A DNA stretch of 64,000 nucleotides from Massilia sp. YIM B02763 (GCF_030412015.1 NZ_JASNRD010000009.1:124598-188597); one strand, 5' to 3'. Positions 55,843 through 64,000 are shown, counted from the stretch's first letter. The notes: generated by a model not told the origin, from the letters alone. Program-made: numbers and translations.

Positions 55843-57114
55843 ATGAACAAACGAAACCGCCTCACCACCTACATCATGGTAGGACTGGTGCTGGGCATCG
55901 CCGTCGGCTATGCGGCCAATACGCAGATGGCCGATCCCGCCGCCTTCGCGGACAATATGTCGCTGATCACGACCCTGTTCCTCCGCCTGATCAAGATGAT
56001 CATCGCGCCGCTGGTGTTCTCGACGCTGGTCGTCGGCATCGCCAAGATGGGCGACGCGGCGGAAGTGGGCCGCATCGGCGTCAAGGCGCTGGGCTGGTTC
56101 GTCATCGCTTCCGTGATGTCGCTGACGCTGGGCCTGATCCTCGTGAACCTGTTCCGTCCGGGCGACGCGATGGCGCTGGCCGGCAACCTGCCGGCGGCGA
56201 ACGCCTCCTCTGGCATTGCCGTCACCGGCCTCACGCTGAAGGACTTCATCACCCACCTGGTGCCGACCTCCATCGCGGACGGCATGGCCAAGAACGAGAT
56301 CCTGCAGATCGTGATCTTCTCGATCTTCTTCGGCACCGGCGCCGCCGCCGTGGGTGCGCGCGCCACCCCGCTGATCGACGCCATCGACGGCGCCGCCCAC
56401 GTGATGCTGAAGGTGACGGGCTACGTGATGAACTTCGCGCCGGTCGCCGTGTTCGCCGCCGTCGCGGGCGTGATCGCCAAGAGCGGCGTCGGCGTGCTGG
56501 CGACCTACGGCGTCTTCATGGGCGAGTTCTACCTCGGCATCATCCTGCTGTGGATCATCCTGATCGGCGTCGGCATCCTGTTCGTCGGCCCTCGCCTGCT
56601 GAAGCTGATCGCGGAACTGCGCGAGCCGACCATCCTCGCCTTCACCTGCGCCTCGTCGGAAGCGGCCTTCCCGAAGACGCTGGAAGGACTGGAGCGCTTC
56701 GGCGTCAAGAACCGCCTGGCCGCCTTCGTGCTGCCGATCGGGTACTCGTTCAACCTGGACGGCTCGATGATGTACTGCACCTTCGCGACCATCTTCATCG
56801 CCCAGGCCTACGGCATCGAGGTGCCGCTGTCGACCCAGCTGACCATGATGCTGGTGCTGATGCTGACCTCGAAGGGCATGGCCGGCGTGCCGCGCGCCTC
56901 GCTGGTCGTCATCGCCGCCACGCTGAACCAGTTCCACATTCCGGAAGCGGGCCTGCTGCTCCTCTTGGGCATCGACCACTTCCTGGACATGGGCCGCTCG
57001 GCCACCAACGTGATCGGCAACGGCATCGCCACCGCCGTCGTCGCCAAGTGGGAAGGCGAGCTGTCCACGCCCACGCCGTCCGACAAGGATATCTCTACGG
57101 CGCCCCTGCGCTGA
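55843..57114 (+). CDS. Dicarboxylate/amino acid:cation symporter (DctA/GltP family)
   Basis: A 423-residue DAACS transporter. Helices with MVGLVLGIAVGYA, LFLRLIKMIIAPLVFSTLVVGIAKMGDAAEVGRIG, the re-entrant loop CASSEAAFPKTLEGLERFGV, FNLDGSMMYCTFATIFIAQ and the DxxxDMGRSATNVIGN region. Family members take up C4-dicarboxylates, aspartate or glutamate with H+ or Na+. Followed by periplasmic asparaginase, which would supply aspartate, so an asparagine-to-aspartate scavenging role is plausible. Confidence 0.93.
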   Translation: MNKRNRLTTYIMVGLVLGIAVGYAANTQMADPAAFADNMSLITTLFLRLIKMIIAPLVFSTLVVGIAKMGDAAEVGRIGVKALGWFVIASVMSLTLGLILVNLFRPGDAMALAGNLPAANASSGIAVTGLTLKDFITHLVPTSIADGMAKNEILQIVIFSIFFGTGAAAVGARATPLIDAIDGAAHVMLKVTGYVMNFAPVAVFAAVAGVIAKSGVGVLATYGVFMGEFYLGIILLWIILIGVGILFVGPRLLKLIAELREPTILAFTCASSEAAFPKTLEGLERFGVKNRLAAFVLPIGYSFNLDGSMMYCTFATIFIAQAYGIEVPLSTQLTMMLVLMLTSKGMAGVPRASLVVIAATLNQFHIPEAGLLLLLGIDHFLDMGRSATNVIGNGIATAVVAKWEGELSTPTPSDKDISTAPLR

Positions 57115-57137
57115 CCAAGTTTCCCGACGCATCCCCA

Positions 57138-57165
57138 AGGCTTTCCGGCGACGGAAAGCCTTTTG
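57138..57165 (+). terminator. Intrinsic terminator after the symporter gene
   Basis: AAGGCTTTCCG-gcga-CGGAAAGCCTTTT, between the symporter and asparaginase genes; it would separate the two transcripts at least partly. Confidence 0.8.
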
Positions 57166-57193
57166 TTTTTTGGTTTTCATCCCAGGAGTTTGC

Positions 57194-58264
57194 ATGACCC
57201 ATCCGAAATCCGTCCGCGCGCTGCTGGCGCTGTGCGGCCTCGTCCTCACCATGGCCGCCGCCCAGGCGCAGAAACTGCCCAACGTGACCATCCTCGCCAC
57301 CGGCGGCACCATCGCTGGCAGCGGCGCCACCAGCACGACGACGGTGGGCTACACGGCCGCCACGGTCGGCGTCGACGCCCTGATCAAGGCGGTGCCGGAA
57401 CTGCAGAAGGTCGCCCACGTCAGCGGCGAGCAGGTATTCCAGATCGCCAGCGAGAATATGGGCAACCGGGAGTGGCTGGTGCTGGCCAAGCGCGTCAACG
57501 CGCTGCTGGCCAGGCCGGACGTCGACGGCATCGTCGTCACCCACGGCACCGACACGATCGAGGAGACGGCCTATTTCCTGAACCTGGTCGTCAAGAGCAG
57601 CAAGCCGGTGGTGGTGGTGGGCGCGATGCGTCCGTCCACCGCGATCTCGGCCGACGGCCCGATCAACCTGTACAACGCCGTGATCACGGCCGGCAGCCGC
57701 GACGCCGTGGGCAAGGGCGTGCTGGTCGTGATGAACGACCAGATCAACGCCGCGCGCGAGGTCACCAAGACCAATACCACGACCACCGACACCTTCAAGT
57801 CGCCGGAACTGGGCATGCTGGGCTACGTGGTCGACAACAAGCCGCACTTCTACCGCGCTTCCACGCGCAAGCACACGGTGGACACCGAGTTCGACGTCGG
57901 CAAGCTGGACGCCCTGCCCCAGGTCGACATCGCCTACACCTACGCCAACGTGGGCCCGACCGCCGTCGAGGCGCTGGTCAATGCGGGCGCCAAGGGCCTG
58001 GTGCATGCGGGCGTGGGCGACGGCAGCCTGCCGGCCAGGGTGCGCCCGGCGCTGTCCGCAGCGCGCGCCAAGGGCGTGGTCGTCGTGCGCGCCAGCCGCG
58101 TGGGCCAGGGCATCGTGGCGCGCAACGGCGAAGCCAACGACGACCAGCTCGACTTCGTGGTGGCCGATACGCTGAATCCGCAAAAGGCGCGCATCCTGCT
58201 GATGCTGGCGCTGACCAGGACCGGCGATACCAGGGAAATCCAGCGGATGTTCTACACCTATTGA
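57194..58264 (+). CDS. ansB: Periplasmic type II asparaginase
   Basis: A 356-residue enzyme with a signal peptide (residues 1-26, ending AAAQA) and both Thr-containing active-site motifs, ILATGGTIAGSG and VVTHGTDTIEETAYFL. It hydrolyses asparagine (and glutamine less well) in the periplasm. ATG 57194 opens the signal peptide; an upstream GTG would prefix it with non-conserved residues. GGAG precedes it. Confidence 0.94.
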   Translation: MTHPKSVRALLALCGLVLTMAAAQAQKLPNVTILATGGTIAGSGATSTTTVGYTAATVGVDALIKAVPELQKVAHVSGEQVFQIASENMGNREWLVLAKRVNALLARPDVDGIVVTHGTDTIEETAYFLNLVVKSSKPVVVVGAMRPSTAISADGPINLYNAVITAGSRDAVGKGVLVVMNDQINAAREVTKTNTTTTDTFKSPELGMLGYVVDNKPHFYRASTRKHTVDTEFDVGKLDALPQVDIAYTYANVGPTAVEALVNAGAKGLVHAGVGDGSLPARVRPALSAARAKGVVVVRASRVGQGIVARNGEANDDQLDFVVADTLNPQKARILLMLALTRTGDTREIQRMFYTY

Positions 58265-58279
58265 AGCGAGCGGCAGGAC

Positions 58280-58387
58280 GTAGGGTGGACGGGTTTCCCG
58301 TCCACGCGTTCAACGCACGCACCCACGTCGCATGCCGGCAGCATCACCGCCGCTTGGACGCGTGGACGGCAAAGCCGTCCACCCTAC
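58280..58387. repeat. Palindromic repeat family A, copy 6
   Basis: gtagggtggacgggtttccc...cacgcgttcaac and ggacgcgtggacggcaaagc...ccaccctac with about 45 nt between, in the gap between convergent asparaginase and Kdo-hydroxylase genes. Confidence 0.85.
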
Positions 58388-58416
58388 AAAACAGCCACGC
58401 ATTGCGTGGCTGTTTT
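58388..58416. terminator. Bidirectional intrinsic terminator
   Basis: AAAACAGCCACGC-att-GCGTGGCTGTTTT, symmetrical A- and T-runs, right after repeat A6 and 5 nt before the stop of the convergent gene. Confidence 0.85.
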
Positions 58417-58420
58417 CATT

Positions 58421-59302
58421 TCACACCAGCGCGTGCCCCTGCAAGCGCGTCAGGATGGCCAGCGGACTGGATTCCTTGTCGTACTGCTGCATCGGCGACA
58501 GCTGCAGCGTGTGCTCCATCATGTACTGGCCCGCCATCACGGCGTGCGAGGCCTGGTCCGAGAAGCATACCCAGGCGCAGCCGGGCGGGAAACCGAAGGT
58601 GACTTGCGGGGCGCTCTTCTGGTAGTCCAGGTCGGCCTTCATGGCGTCGTGCAGCTGCAGCATCAGGTGGTCGTATTCGCTGCGCAGCGATTTCGTCACG
58701 CCCAGCATGTTCAGGGCCTTCGCCTGCCAGCCCACATAGGGTTTCAGCTTCGGCAGGAAGCGCTTCGCCACGTCCTCGAACGGTTCGCCCACGCGCCACA
58801 CGCGCGGTTCGCCTTCCAGGTTGACGTTGGTGAAGATGCGCAGCAGGCGCTCGCCGCGGTTCGGGCGCGACGGGAAGGCGTCGACGTGCATGCGGCGGTC
58901 GTCGGCGCGCCAGGACTGCACGCGGTTCTGCACGACGGACGGGCGGAAGCTGGTGGCGCCGCGGCGCAGGTGTTCGCCGTAGCGCGGCACCAGGTTGCCG
59001 ATCAGCGCCTCGGCCTCGGCGCGGAAGCGTCCGATCATGCCGGCGGCCAGCGCCTTGGTGGCGTCGTCGCCGACGACGCCTTTCAGGTCGCCGCCCGGCG
59101 ACAGGCTGATGTTGCGCACCTTCGGGTCGCGGATGTCTTCGCGAAACAGCGCCAACTCTTCCTTCTGCGGCGCGAAGCCGGCCTTGCCGTAGCTGCCGAA
59201 GTCGGGGAAGTACAGCACCTTGCCCGCTTCCAGCGCGGCGATCCAGGCCGGATTGCCGTGGCCGACATCGGCCATGTCGATCTCGACGATCTGATTGTCC
59301 AT
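58421..59302 (-). CDS. Kdo hydroxylase-like 2-oxoglutarate/Fe(II) oxygenase
   Basis: A 293-residue cupin-fold oxygenase. The metal facial triad is seen as RRMHVDAFPSRP (His139, Asp141) and a distal His in SDQASHAVMAGQ. The overall pattern matches the Kdo 3-hydroxylase (KdoO) family, which adds a hydroxyl to Kdo of lipid A-core in some Gram-negatives including Burkholderia and Yersinia. Substrate assignment is by family, not proven. Confidence 0.8.
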   Translation of the reverse strand: MDNQIVEIDMADVGHGNPAWIAALEAGKVLYFPDFGSYGKAGFAPQKEELALFREDIRDPKVRNISLSPGGDLKGVVGDDATKALAAGMIGRFRAEAEALIGNLVPRYGEHLRRGATSFRPSVVQNRVQSWRADDRRMHVDAFPSRPNRGERLLRIFTNVNLEGEPRVWRVGEPFEDVAKRFLPKLKPYVGWQAKALNMLGVTKSLRSEYDHLMLQLHDAMKADLDYQKSAPQVTFGFPPGCAWVCFSDQASHAVMAGQYMMEHTLQLSPMQQYDKESSPLAILTRLQGHALV

Positions 59303-59314
59303 GTTCTTGGTTTC

Positions 59315-61153
59315 CTAGTCTTGTCCCAACGCTTCCGGCGCGGCCGCAAGATCGTCGTCCTGCTTCGCCTGCTGCCGGTCCCACATCTGCCGATACAGCC
59401 CGTCCGCCGCGATCAGCTGCGCATGCGTGCCCCGCTCGACGATGCGGCCATGGTCCAGCACGAGGATCTGGCCGGCATCGGCGATGGTCGACAGGCGGTG
59501 CGCGATGACGAGCGTGGTGCGCTGTTTCGCGATTTCCTTCAGCTGCGCCTGGATCGCCTGCTCCGACTTCGAATCGAGGGCCGACGTGGCTTCGTCGAAG
59601 ATCAGGATGGCCGGGTTCTTCAGCAGCGTGCGCGCGATCGCCACGCGCTGCTTCTCGCCGCCGGACAGCTTCAGCCCGCGCTCGCCCACCATTGTCGCAT
59701 AGCCGTCGGGCAGGCTCTCGATGAACTCGTGGATCGACGCCGCGCGCGCCGCCGCCACGATGTCCTCGCGGCGCGCACCCGGGCGGCCGTAGGCGATGTT
59801 GTATTCGATGGTGTCGTTGAACAGCACCGTGTCCTGGGGCACGATGCCGATCGCGTGGCGCAGCGAATCCTGGGTCACCTGGCGGATGTCCTGGCCGTCG
59901 ATGCGTATTCCGCCCTGCTGCACGTCGTAGAAGCGGAACAGCAGCCGCGACAGGGTCGACTTGCCCGAACCGCTGTGGCCGACGACGGCCGTCGTGGTCC
60001 CGGCGGGAATCGTGAAGTCGACGTCGAACAGGATCTGGCGCTTGGGGTCGTAGCTGAATTCCACATGCGAGAATTCCACGCGCGCGCCCTGCGTCTGCAG
60101 CGGCTTGGCGTCCGGTGCATCCGCCACCTCGCGGTGCTGTTCCAGCAGTCCGAACAGGCGCTCCATGTCGGCCAGGCTCTGCTTGATCTCGCGGTAGATC
60201 ACGCCGAGGAAGTTGAGCGGGATGTACAGCTGGATCATGAAGGAGTTCACCAGCACCAGGTCGCCCAGCGACATCGTGCCGTCGATGACGCCTTGCGTCG
60301 CGCGCCACAGGATCGCCGTGACGGCGGCCGCGATGATCAGGGACTGGCCGCTGTTCAGCAGCGACAGCGAGGTCTGCGAGCGCACGGCGGCGCGCTCGTA
60401 GTGCTGCAGGCCTTCGTCGTAGCGCTTGGCCTCGTAGTCCTCGTTGCCGAAGTACTTCACCGTCTCGTAGTTGATCAGCGAGTCGATCGCCTTCGTGTTC
60501 GCCTTCGAGTCCAGCTCGTTCATCGTGCGGCGGAAGTGCGTGCGCCATTCGGTGACGGTGACGGTGAACACGATGTAGGTGAGCAGCGCCACGCCCGTGA
60601 TGATCGAGAACCACTTGTCGTAGTGGAAGGCCAGGTAGCCCAGCACCAGCGAGATCTCGACGAGGGTCGGAAGGATCGAGAACAGCGAGTAGGACACCAG
60701 CGAGCTCACGCCGCGCGTGCCGCGCTCGATGTCGCGCGTCATGCCGCCGGTCTGGCGGTTCAGGTGGAAGCGCAGCGACAGCGCGTGCAGGTGGCGGAAC
60801 ACGCGCAGCGCGATGGTGCGCACGGCGCGCTGCGTCACGCGCGCGAACAGGAACTCGCGCAGCTCGGTGAACAGCGTGGTGGAGAAGCGCAACGCGCCGT
60901 AGGCGACGAGGGCGCCGAGCGGCAGCACCAGCAGCGCGTGCGGATGGTGCGGGTCGATCGAGAGCTGGTCGACGATCTTTTTCAACACCAGCGGCACGCC
61001 GATGTTCGCCAGCTTGGCGCCGACCAGGCAGGTCAGCGCCGCGAACACGCGCCACTTGTAGACCCACAGGTAGGGCAGCAGCGTGCGGATGGTGGCCCAG
61101 TCGTTGCGCTTGGCATTCTGGTCGGAGGGAGGGGGCAAGGATGAGCGACGCAT
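59315..61153 (-). CDS. Atm1-type ABC exporter (fused permease-ATPase)
   Basis: A 612-residue half-transporter: six helices (residues about 30-320), including SLRFHLNRQTGGMTRDIERGTRG and DSLINYETVKYFGNEDYEAKRYDEGL, which are typical of Atm1/ABCB7-like exporters of glutathione-bound or polysulphide compounds, then an ATPase with GHSGSGKST, LKLSGGEKQRVAIARTL and ILIFDEATSALD. It lies 12 nt upstream of the Kdo hydroxylase-like gene on the same strand, so they may be co-transcribed. Confidence 0.9.
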   Translation of the reverse strand: MRRSSLPPPSDQNAKRNDWATIRTLLPYLWVYKWRVFAALTCLVGAKLANIGVPLVLKKIVDQLSIDPHHPHALLVLPLGALVAYGALRFSTTLFTELREFLFARVTQRAVRTIALRVFRHLHALSLRFHLNRQTGGMTRDIERGTRGVSSLVSYSLFSILPTLVEISLVLGYLAFHYDKWFSIITGVALLTYIVFTVTVTEWRTHFRRTMNELDSKANTKAIDSLINYETVKYFGNEDYEAKRYDEGLQHYERAAVRSQTSLSLLNSGQSLIIAAAVTAILWRATQGVIDGTMSLGDLVLVNSFMIQLYIPLNFLGVIYREIKQSLADMERLFGLLEQHREVADAPDAKPLQTQGARVEFSHVEFSYDPKRQILFDVDFTIPAGTTTAVVGHSGSGKSTLSRLLFRFYDVQQGGIRIDGQDIRQVTQDSLRHAIGIVPQDTVLFNDTIEYNIAYGRPGARREDIVAAARAASIHEFIESLPDGYATMVGERGLKLSGGEKQRVAIARTLLKNPAILIFDEATSALDSKSEQAIQAQLKEIAKQRTTLVIAHRLSTIADAGQILVLDHGRIVERGTHAQLIAADGLYRQMWDRQQAKQDDDLAAAPEALGQD

Positions 61154-61216
61154 GACAATATTTCAGTTTTTATGGTTCAATCCAGGACTGATTGTAGCTT
61201 TTACCGAGATTTCAAG

Positions 61217-61651
61217 ATGACCCAGCCAGAAAACCAGTCCGCCTCCCCCGTCCGCCTGCCTGAAGGAAAAATGCCGGTGCTGCGGATGATGCCGGGCGCC
61301 GCCGACATCAACGTCTATGGGGACGTGTTCGGCGGCTGGATCATGGCCCAGGTCGACATCGCCGGCTCGCTGCCGGCCGTACGCCGCGCCAACGGCCGCG
61401 TCGCCACCGTGGCCGTGAACTCCTTCCTGTTCAAGAATCCCGTCTTCGTCGGCGACCTGCTGTCCTTCTATGCCGACGTCGTCAAGGTCGGCAACACGTC
61501 GATCACCGTCTCCGTCGAGGTGTACGCGGAGCGCAACCGCCTGCAGACGGACGTCGTCAAGGTGACGGAAGCGACGCTGACCTACGTCGCCACGGGCCCG
61601 GACCGCAAGCCGCGCCAGCTGCCGCCGCTCGAATCGCTGATGACGCAATAA
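61217..61651 (+). CDS. YciA-like acyl-CoA thioesterase
   Basis: A 144-residue hotdog-fold thioesterase: RMMPGAADINVYGDVFGGWIMAQVDIAGSLPAVRRANGRVATVAVNSFLFKNPVFVGDLLSFYADVVKVGNTSITVSVEVYAER. The GDVFGGWIMAQVD block is the YciA/BACH signature. Cytosolic hydrolysis of short-to-medium acyl-CoAs. It is divergent from the ABC exporter. Confidence 0.92.
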   Translation: MTQPENQSASPVRLPEGKMPVLRMMPGAADINVYGDVFGGWIMAQVDIAGSLPAVRRANGRVATVAVNSFLFKNPVFVGDLLSFYADVVKVGNTSITVSVEVYAERNRLQTDVVKVTEATLTYVATGPDRKPRQLPPLESLMTQ

Positions 61652-61670
61652 GGCCACAACAAGATCGACG

Positions 61671-62258
61671 ATGCAGCACGCGCGCCGCCTGTTCCTGCTG
61701 GATGCGGCGCGCCTCGCGGCTGCAAGCACCGCGGCGACGCCGTCCCTGGTGCTGGCCGCGCCGCCCTCGAACCGCGCCGGCTATCCGTTCGGCCTGGGCG
61801 TCGCCTCCGGCGCGCCGCTGCCGGACTCCGTGATCCTGTGGACGAGGATCCTCCCCGATCCGCTCGACGCGGCCTCGAGCCCGCGCCTGGCCGTGCCGCT
61901 GCGCTGGGAAGTGGCGGACGACGAGGCGTTCCGCCGCATCGTCGCGCAAGGCAGCGCCATCGCCACGCCGGAGCTGGCGCACAGCGTGCGGGTGAACGTG
62001 ACGGGCCTGCGGCCGGCGCGCTGGTACTGGTACCGCTTCATGCTGGGCGATGCCGTCAGTCCCGTCGGCCGCACGCGTACGGCGCCCGCGGCCGGCAGCC
62101 TGCCCGGCATGTTGAAGCTGGCCGTGGCCTCGTGCCAGCACTGGGAATTCGGCAGCTACGCGGCGCACCGCCACATCGCCGCCGCGCATCCCGACCTCGT
62201 CGCCTTCCTGGGCGACTACATCTACGATACCCGCGAACTCATCGGTATGGACATGTAA
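61671..62258 (+). pseudogene. phoD: PhoD-like alkaline phosphatase, truncated by an inserted element
   Basis: A 195-codon frame. The N-terminus RRLFLLDAARLAAASTA is a Tat-type signal (RRxFL). Then FGLGVASGAPLPDSVILWTRI, VNVTGLRPARWYWYRF, GRTRTAPA and LAVASCQHWEFGSYAAHRHIAAAHPDLVAFLGDYIY, the PhoD order with one of its metal-binding Asp residues. Normal PhoD proteins are 500 residues or more; here the frame changes to DTRELIGMDM and stops where AT-rich sequence begins. The missing part carries most of the active site, so this copy is inactive. Confidence 0.8.
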
Positions 62259-62307
62259 CCTAGAATGAGTTAGAGTATGGACATTGATAAAATGACATAG
62301 CTCGATC

Positions 62308-63573
62308 GTGGCCAACTTAGAATTCATCAACTTCCAACCTGCACGCGAAGTAGTCAAGGGAAATACTGTTGAATGGGAACCTGACAGGTTAGCCCGCCTT
62401 ATCAAAGAGTTACCCCAAATATTCTGGAGCAGTGGTGAGCCATGGCACGAGGCTAATCACTGGGCGCTTACTAAGGTAACTAGCAAGCAAGGCCAAGACA
62501 CCAGCACAGCGAAACCACTAATGAAGCACCTTGCCGCTTACGCTTCGTGGTTGGAATCTGAGGAGCTGGATTGGCGGCATTTTCCCATTCGCAAAAGTGA
62601 ACGAGCGATCGTAAAGTTTCGAGGTTATCTGATCGAGCAAAGGGACCAAGGAATAATTGCTCCCTCTACTACCAGCGCCAGAATGGCTGCGGTAATTCGA
62701 TTTTATCGCCATGCGCTAATAAATGGGTTTGTGGAAAGAAAATCTCCTCTTTGGACGGATCGTCAAGTCGTAGTCCAATACTATGACAGTACAGGTTTCG
62801 AGCGAACCATAACTCGAACCTCGTCTGATCTCGCAATTCCTAATACTCAACGGCCGGGAATTAGGCTCGAAGATGGACTTTTTCCATTGCGAACCGAAGA
62901 TGCTACGACTTTAATAAACTTTGCGCGTGATTCCAAGCTTAAAGAGATCAGTTTGATGTTGATGCTCGGTTTTCTTACAGGGGCGCGCATTGAAACCATC
63001 ACTACGCTCACCGTAACAAGCATCGAAGACGCCTATCCAGATGTTCAAACGCCCAATATTTATCGATTACGAGTCGGCCCTGGAACTGGAATAAATACTA
63101 AATTCGATATTGTCGGCGAAATATTGGTTCCACAATTCCTTATCGAGGAACTCAGGAATTATGCATACTCGATGCGAAGACTTAAACGACAAGCAATTGC
63201 TAGTGAGACGAATCGAAAACGATTGTTCTTAACTGTCCAAGGTAATCCATATGTATCAGGTTCGTTCAATCGATTAATGACAGACCTCCGACGACGCGCT
63301 CTTAGTGCTGGGTTGCGTTTTATGTCAAAGTTTAAATTTCATCAGACGCGAGCGACCTTTGGGACATGGATGATGACCGTATCACTAAGAGTTACCAACG
63401 CAAAATCTGCTGTTGCCTTTGTAAGAGATGCAATGCTTCACAAAGACGAAAGAACGACATTTCTTTACGTTCGGTTTATTGAAAGAGAGCCAATAAAAGA
63501 AGAAATTGCCAATGAGTTCAGCGCCGCCTTTTCAGGTTTAGCGAATCGTGATTGGAATGCATATCATGCATGA
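62308..63573 (+). CDS. Tyrosine recombinase / integrase
   Basis: A 421-residue integrase with an N-terminal DNA-binding part and the catalytic domain from about residue 190: LMLMLGFLTGARIETITTL (box I Arg), KFHQTRATFG (His-x-x-Arg), and AMLHKDERTTFLYVRF (His/Lys region and nucleophilic Tyr). Long N-terminus compared with phage integrases; size and context recall first recombinases of Tn554-like, recombinase-trio (RIT) or gamma-mobile-trio islands. AT-rich codon use unlike the neighbours. The start at 62308 is a GTG codon (62308-62310). Confidence 0.85.
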   Translation: MANLEFINFQPAREVVKGNTVEWEPDRLARLIKELPQIFWSSGEPWHEANHWALTKVTSKQGQDTSTAKPLMKHLAAYASWLESEELDWRHFPIRKSERAIVKFRGYLIEQRDQGIIAPSTTSARMAAVIRFYRHALINGFVERKSPLWTDRQVVVQYYDSTGFERTITRTSSDLAIPNTQRPGIRLEDGLFPLRTEDATTLINFARDSKLKEISLMLMLGFLTGARIETITTLTVTSIEDAYPDVQTPNIYRLRVGPGTGINTKFDIVGEILVPQFLIEELRNYAYSMRRLKRQAIASETNRKRLFLTVQGNPYVSGSFNRLMTDLRRRALSAGLRFMSKFKFHQTRATFGTWMMTVSLRVTNAKSAVAFVRDAMLHKDERTTFLYVRFIEREPIKEEIANEFSAAFSGLANRDWNAYHA

Positions 63574-64000
63574 TGACCTGCAAGAACTCAACTTAACCTT
63601 TCCATTGATTCCCACTGGCGCGAAAGAAACACCTCTCAGCCTCAAAAGACTTCTCTACAAAGGCGGAACCGCGTTACGGACTGATCAGGCAGAGAAAGCA
63701 ATTCAAGAAGGTTGGCTTGGCGAGGTGCAGCCGGATCGGATCGAGTTGGTTTCGCTAATTCACGCCAGCATTAATACGCTCTTAACGGCTGGAGGAAGCC
63801 GTACAACGGCCCGTGCTCAGATCAGAGAAATAAGCACGTTTTTTGAGTGGGGAGATGGGAACCACGCCAATCTGAGTCTAACAGGCGTAATCAAGAGCTA
63901 CATAGACTGGAGCGAATATTTGCTACGTCGGGTTAGGATAAAAAAAGATCTTAAGCAAGGGAGCGCTTACAACCATGCAAGGATGGTCGGCCAACTTCTA
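63566..64000 (+). CDS. Second recombinase-like protein, partial (runs off the window)
   Basis: An open frame of 145 codons with ATG at 63566, overlapping the integrase stop by 8 nt (translational coupling) and still open at the window end. Visible sequence: MHDDLQELNLTFPLIPTGAKE, then IELVSLIHASINTLLTAGGSRTTARAQIREISTFFEWGDG and SYIDWSEYLLRRVRIKKDL, a helical pattern resembling the SAM-like core-binding domain that precedes the catalytic domain of tyrosine recombinases. The catalytic part is beyond the edge, so the call rests on context and on this domain. Confidence 0.55.
   Translation, partial: MHDDLQELNLTFPLIPTGAKETPLSLKRLLYKGGTALRTDQAEKAIQEGWLGEVQPDRIELVSLIHASINTLLTAGGSRTTARAQIREISTFFEWGDGNHANLSLTGVIKSYIDWSEYLLRRVRIKKDLKQGSAYNHARMVGQLL

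Larger units (their letters stand above)
62245..64000 (+). mobile_element. Left end of an integrated mobile island (recombinase module), continues beyond the window
   Basis: Sequence from about 62245 to the edge is much AT-richer than the preceding 62 kb, begins inside a phosphatase gene, and carries a tyrosine recombinase followed by a second recombinase-like gene in the same direction. The exact left junction lies between about 62222 (end of recognisable PhoD) and 62260. A 10-nt direct repeat gtatggacat occurs at 62246-62255 and 62275-62284, possibly recombinase arm sites. The cargo is not in the window. Confidence 0.75.

Noticed and set aside
62308..63573. Phage integrase of a complete prophage
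   Set aside because: No phage structural genes are visible and the second overlapping gene looks like another recombinase; an island with a multi-recombinase module fits better, although the window ends too early to exclude a phage.

Overview
The window is high-GC proteobacterial chromosome. Its content points to a betaproteobacterium of the Oxalobacteraceae (Massilia/Telluria-like): queA-tgt-yajC-secD-secF synteny, a PEP-CTERM protein, a large NAD-glutamate dehydrogenase, a Pseudomonas-type AraC-family ArgR, and dispersed GTAGGGTGG...CCACGCGTTC palindromes. The taxonomic call is inference from gene content; there is no rRNA or tRNA here to anchor it. From about 62.25 kb to the right edge the base composition becomes visibly AT-richer, which marks the start of an integrated mobile island.

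Layout. 0-2 kb: tail of a probable CocE/NonD hydrolase, a PEP-CTERM exported protein and a DUF72 protein. 2-6.4 kb: an iron block (feoA-feoB-small Cys-rich membrane protein on minus; bfd, a PepSY-type membrane protein and bacterioferritin on plus), with Fur-like boxes in front of both feoA and bfd. 6.5-9.6 kb: PfkB kinase and glutathione transferase on minus, purB on plus. 10-17.7 kb: cytochrome b561 with two YceI proteins, a stress-type protein with four exact 60-residue glycine-zipper repeats, a GlsB/YeaQ membrane protein, a cardiolipin-synthase-like phospholipase D and an S46 dipeptidyl-peptidase. 17.7-26 kb: SulP transporter, two old-yellow-enzyme oxidoreductases, an amino acid permease, an NsrR-box-controlled flavohaemoglobin and a DUF2807 lipoprotein.

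26-39.5 kb is one metabolic unit on the minus strand: argR (AraC type), then astC-aruF-aruG-astD-astB-gdh-astE. This is the complete arginine succinyltransferase pathway with a 1568-residue NAD-glutamate dehydrogenase inserted between astB and astE, so that the glutamate released can go directly to 2-oxoglutarate. The astC promoter region carries a TATAAT box and two sequences matching the Pseudomonas ArgR half-site TGTCGC-N8-AA.

39.7-47 kb: a small unknown protein, an HDOD protein, two tandem paralogous small RNAs (about 100 nt each, minus strand, each with its own intrinsic terminator), then secF-secD-yajC-tgt-queA. 47-61.6 kb: recG, two Lys/Ala-rich secreted paralogues, a pyrC-DUF3025-oxidoreductase-yggL operon, TauE/SafE, an orphan amino-acid ABC ATPase, a DctA-type symporter next to periplasmic asparaginase, a Kdo-hydroxylase-like oxygenase with an Atm1-type ABC exporter, and a YciA-like thioesterase.

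61.7-64 kb: a PhoD-like phosphatase gene is cut after its LGDYIY motif. It is followed by a tyrosine recombinase and, overlapping it by 8 nt, the start of a second recombinase-like gene that runs off the window. Two families of palindromic repeats (A, six copies; B, four copies) occupy most of the gaps between convergent genes, and in family A the repeat ends sometimes supply the genes' stop codons.
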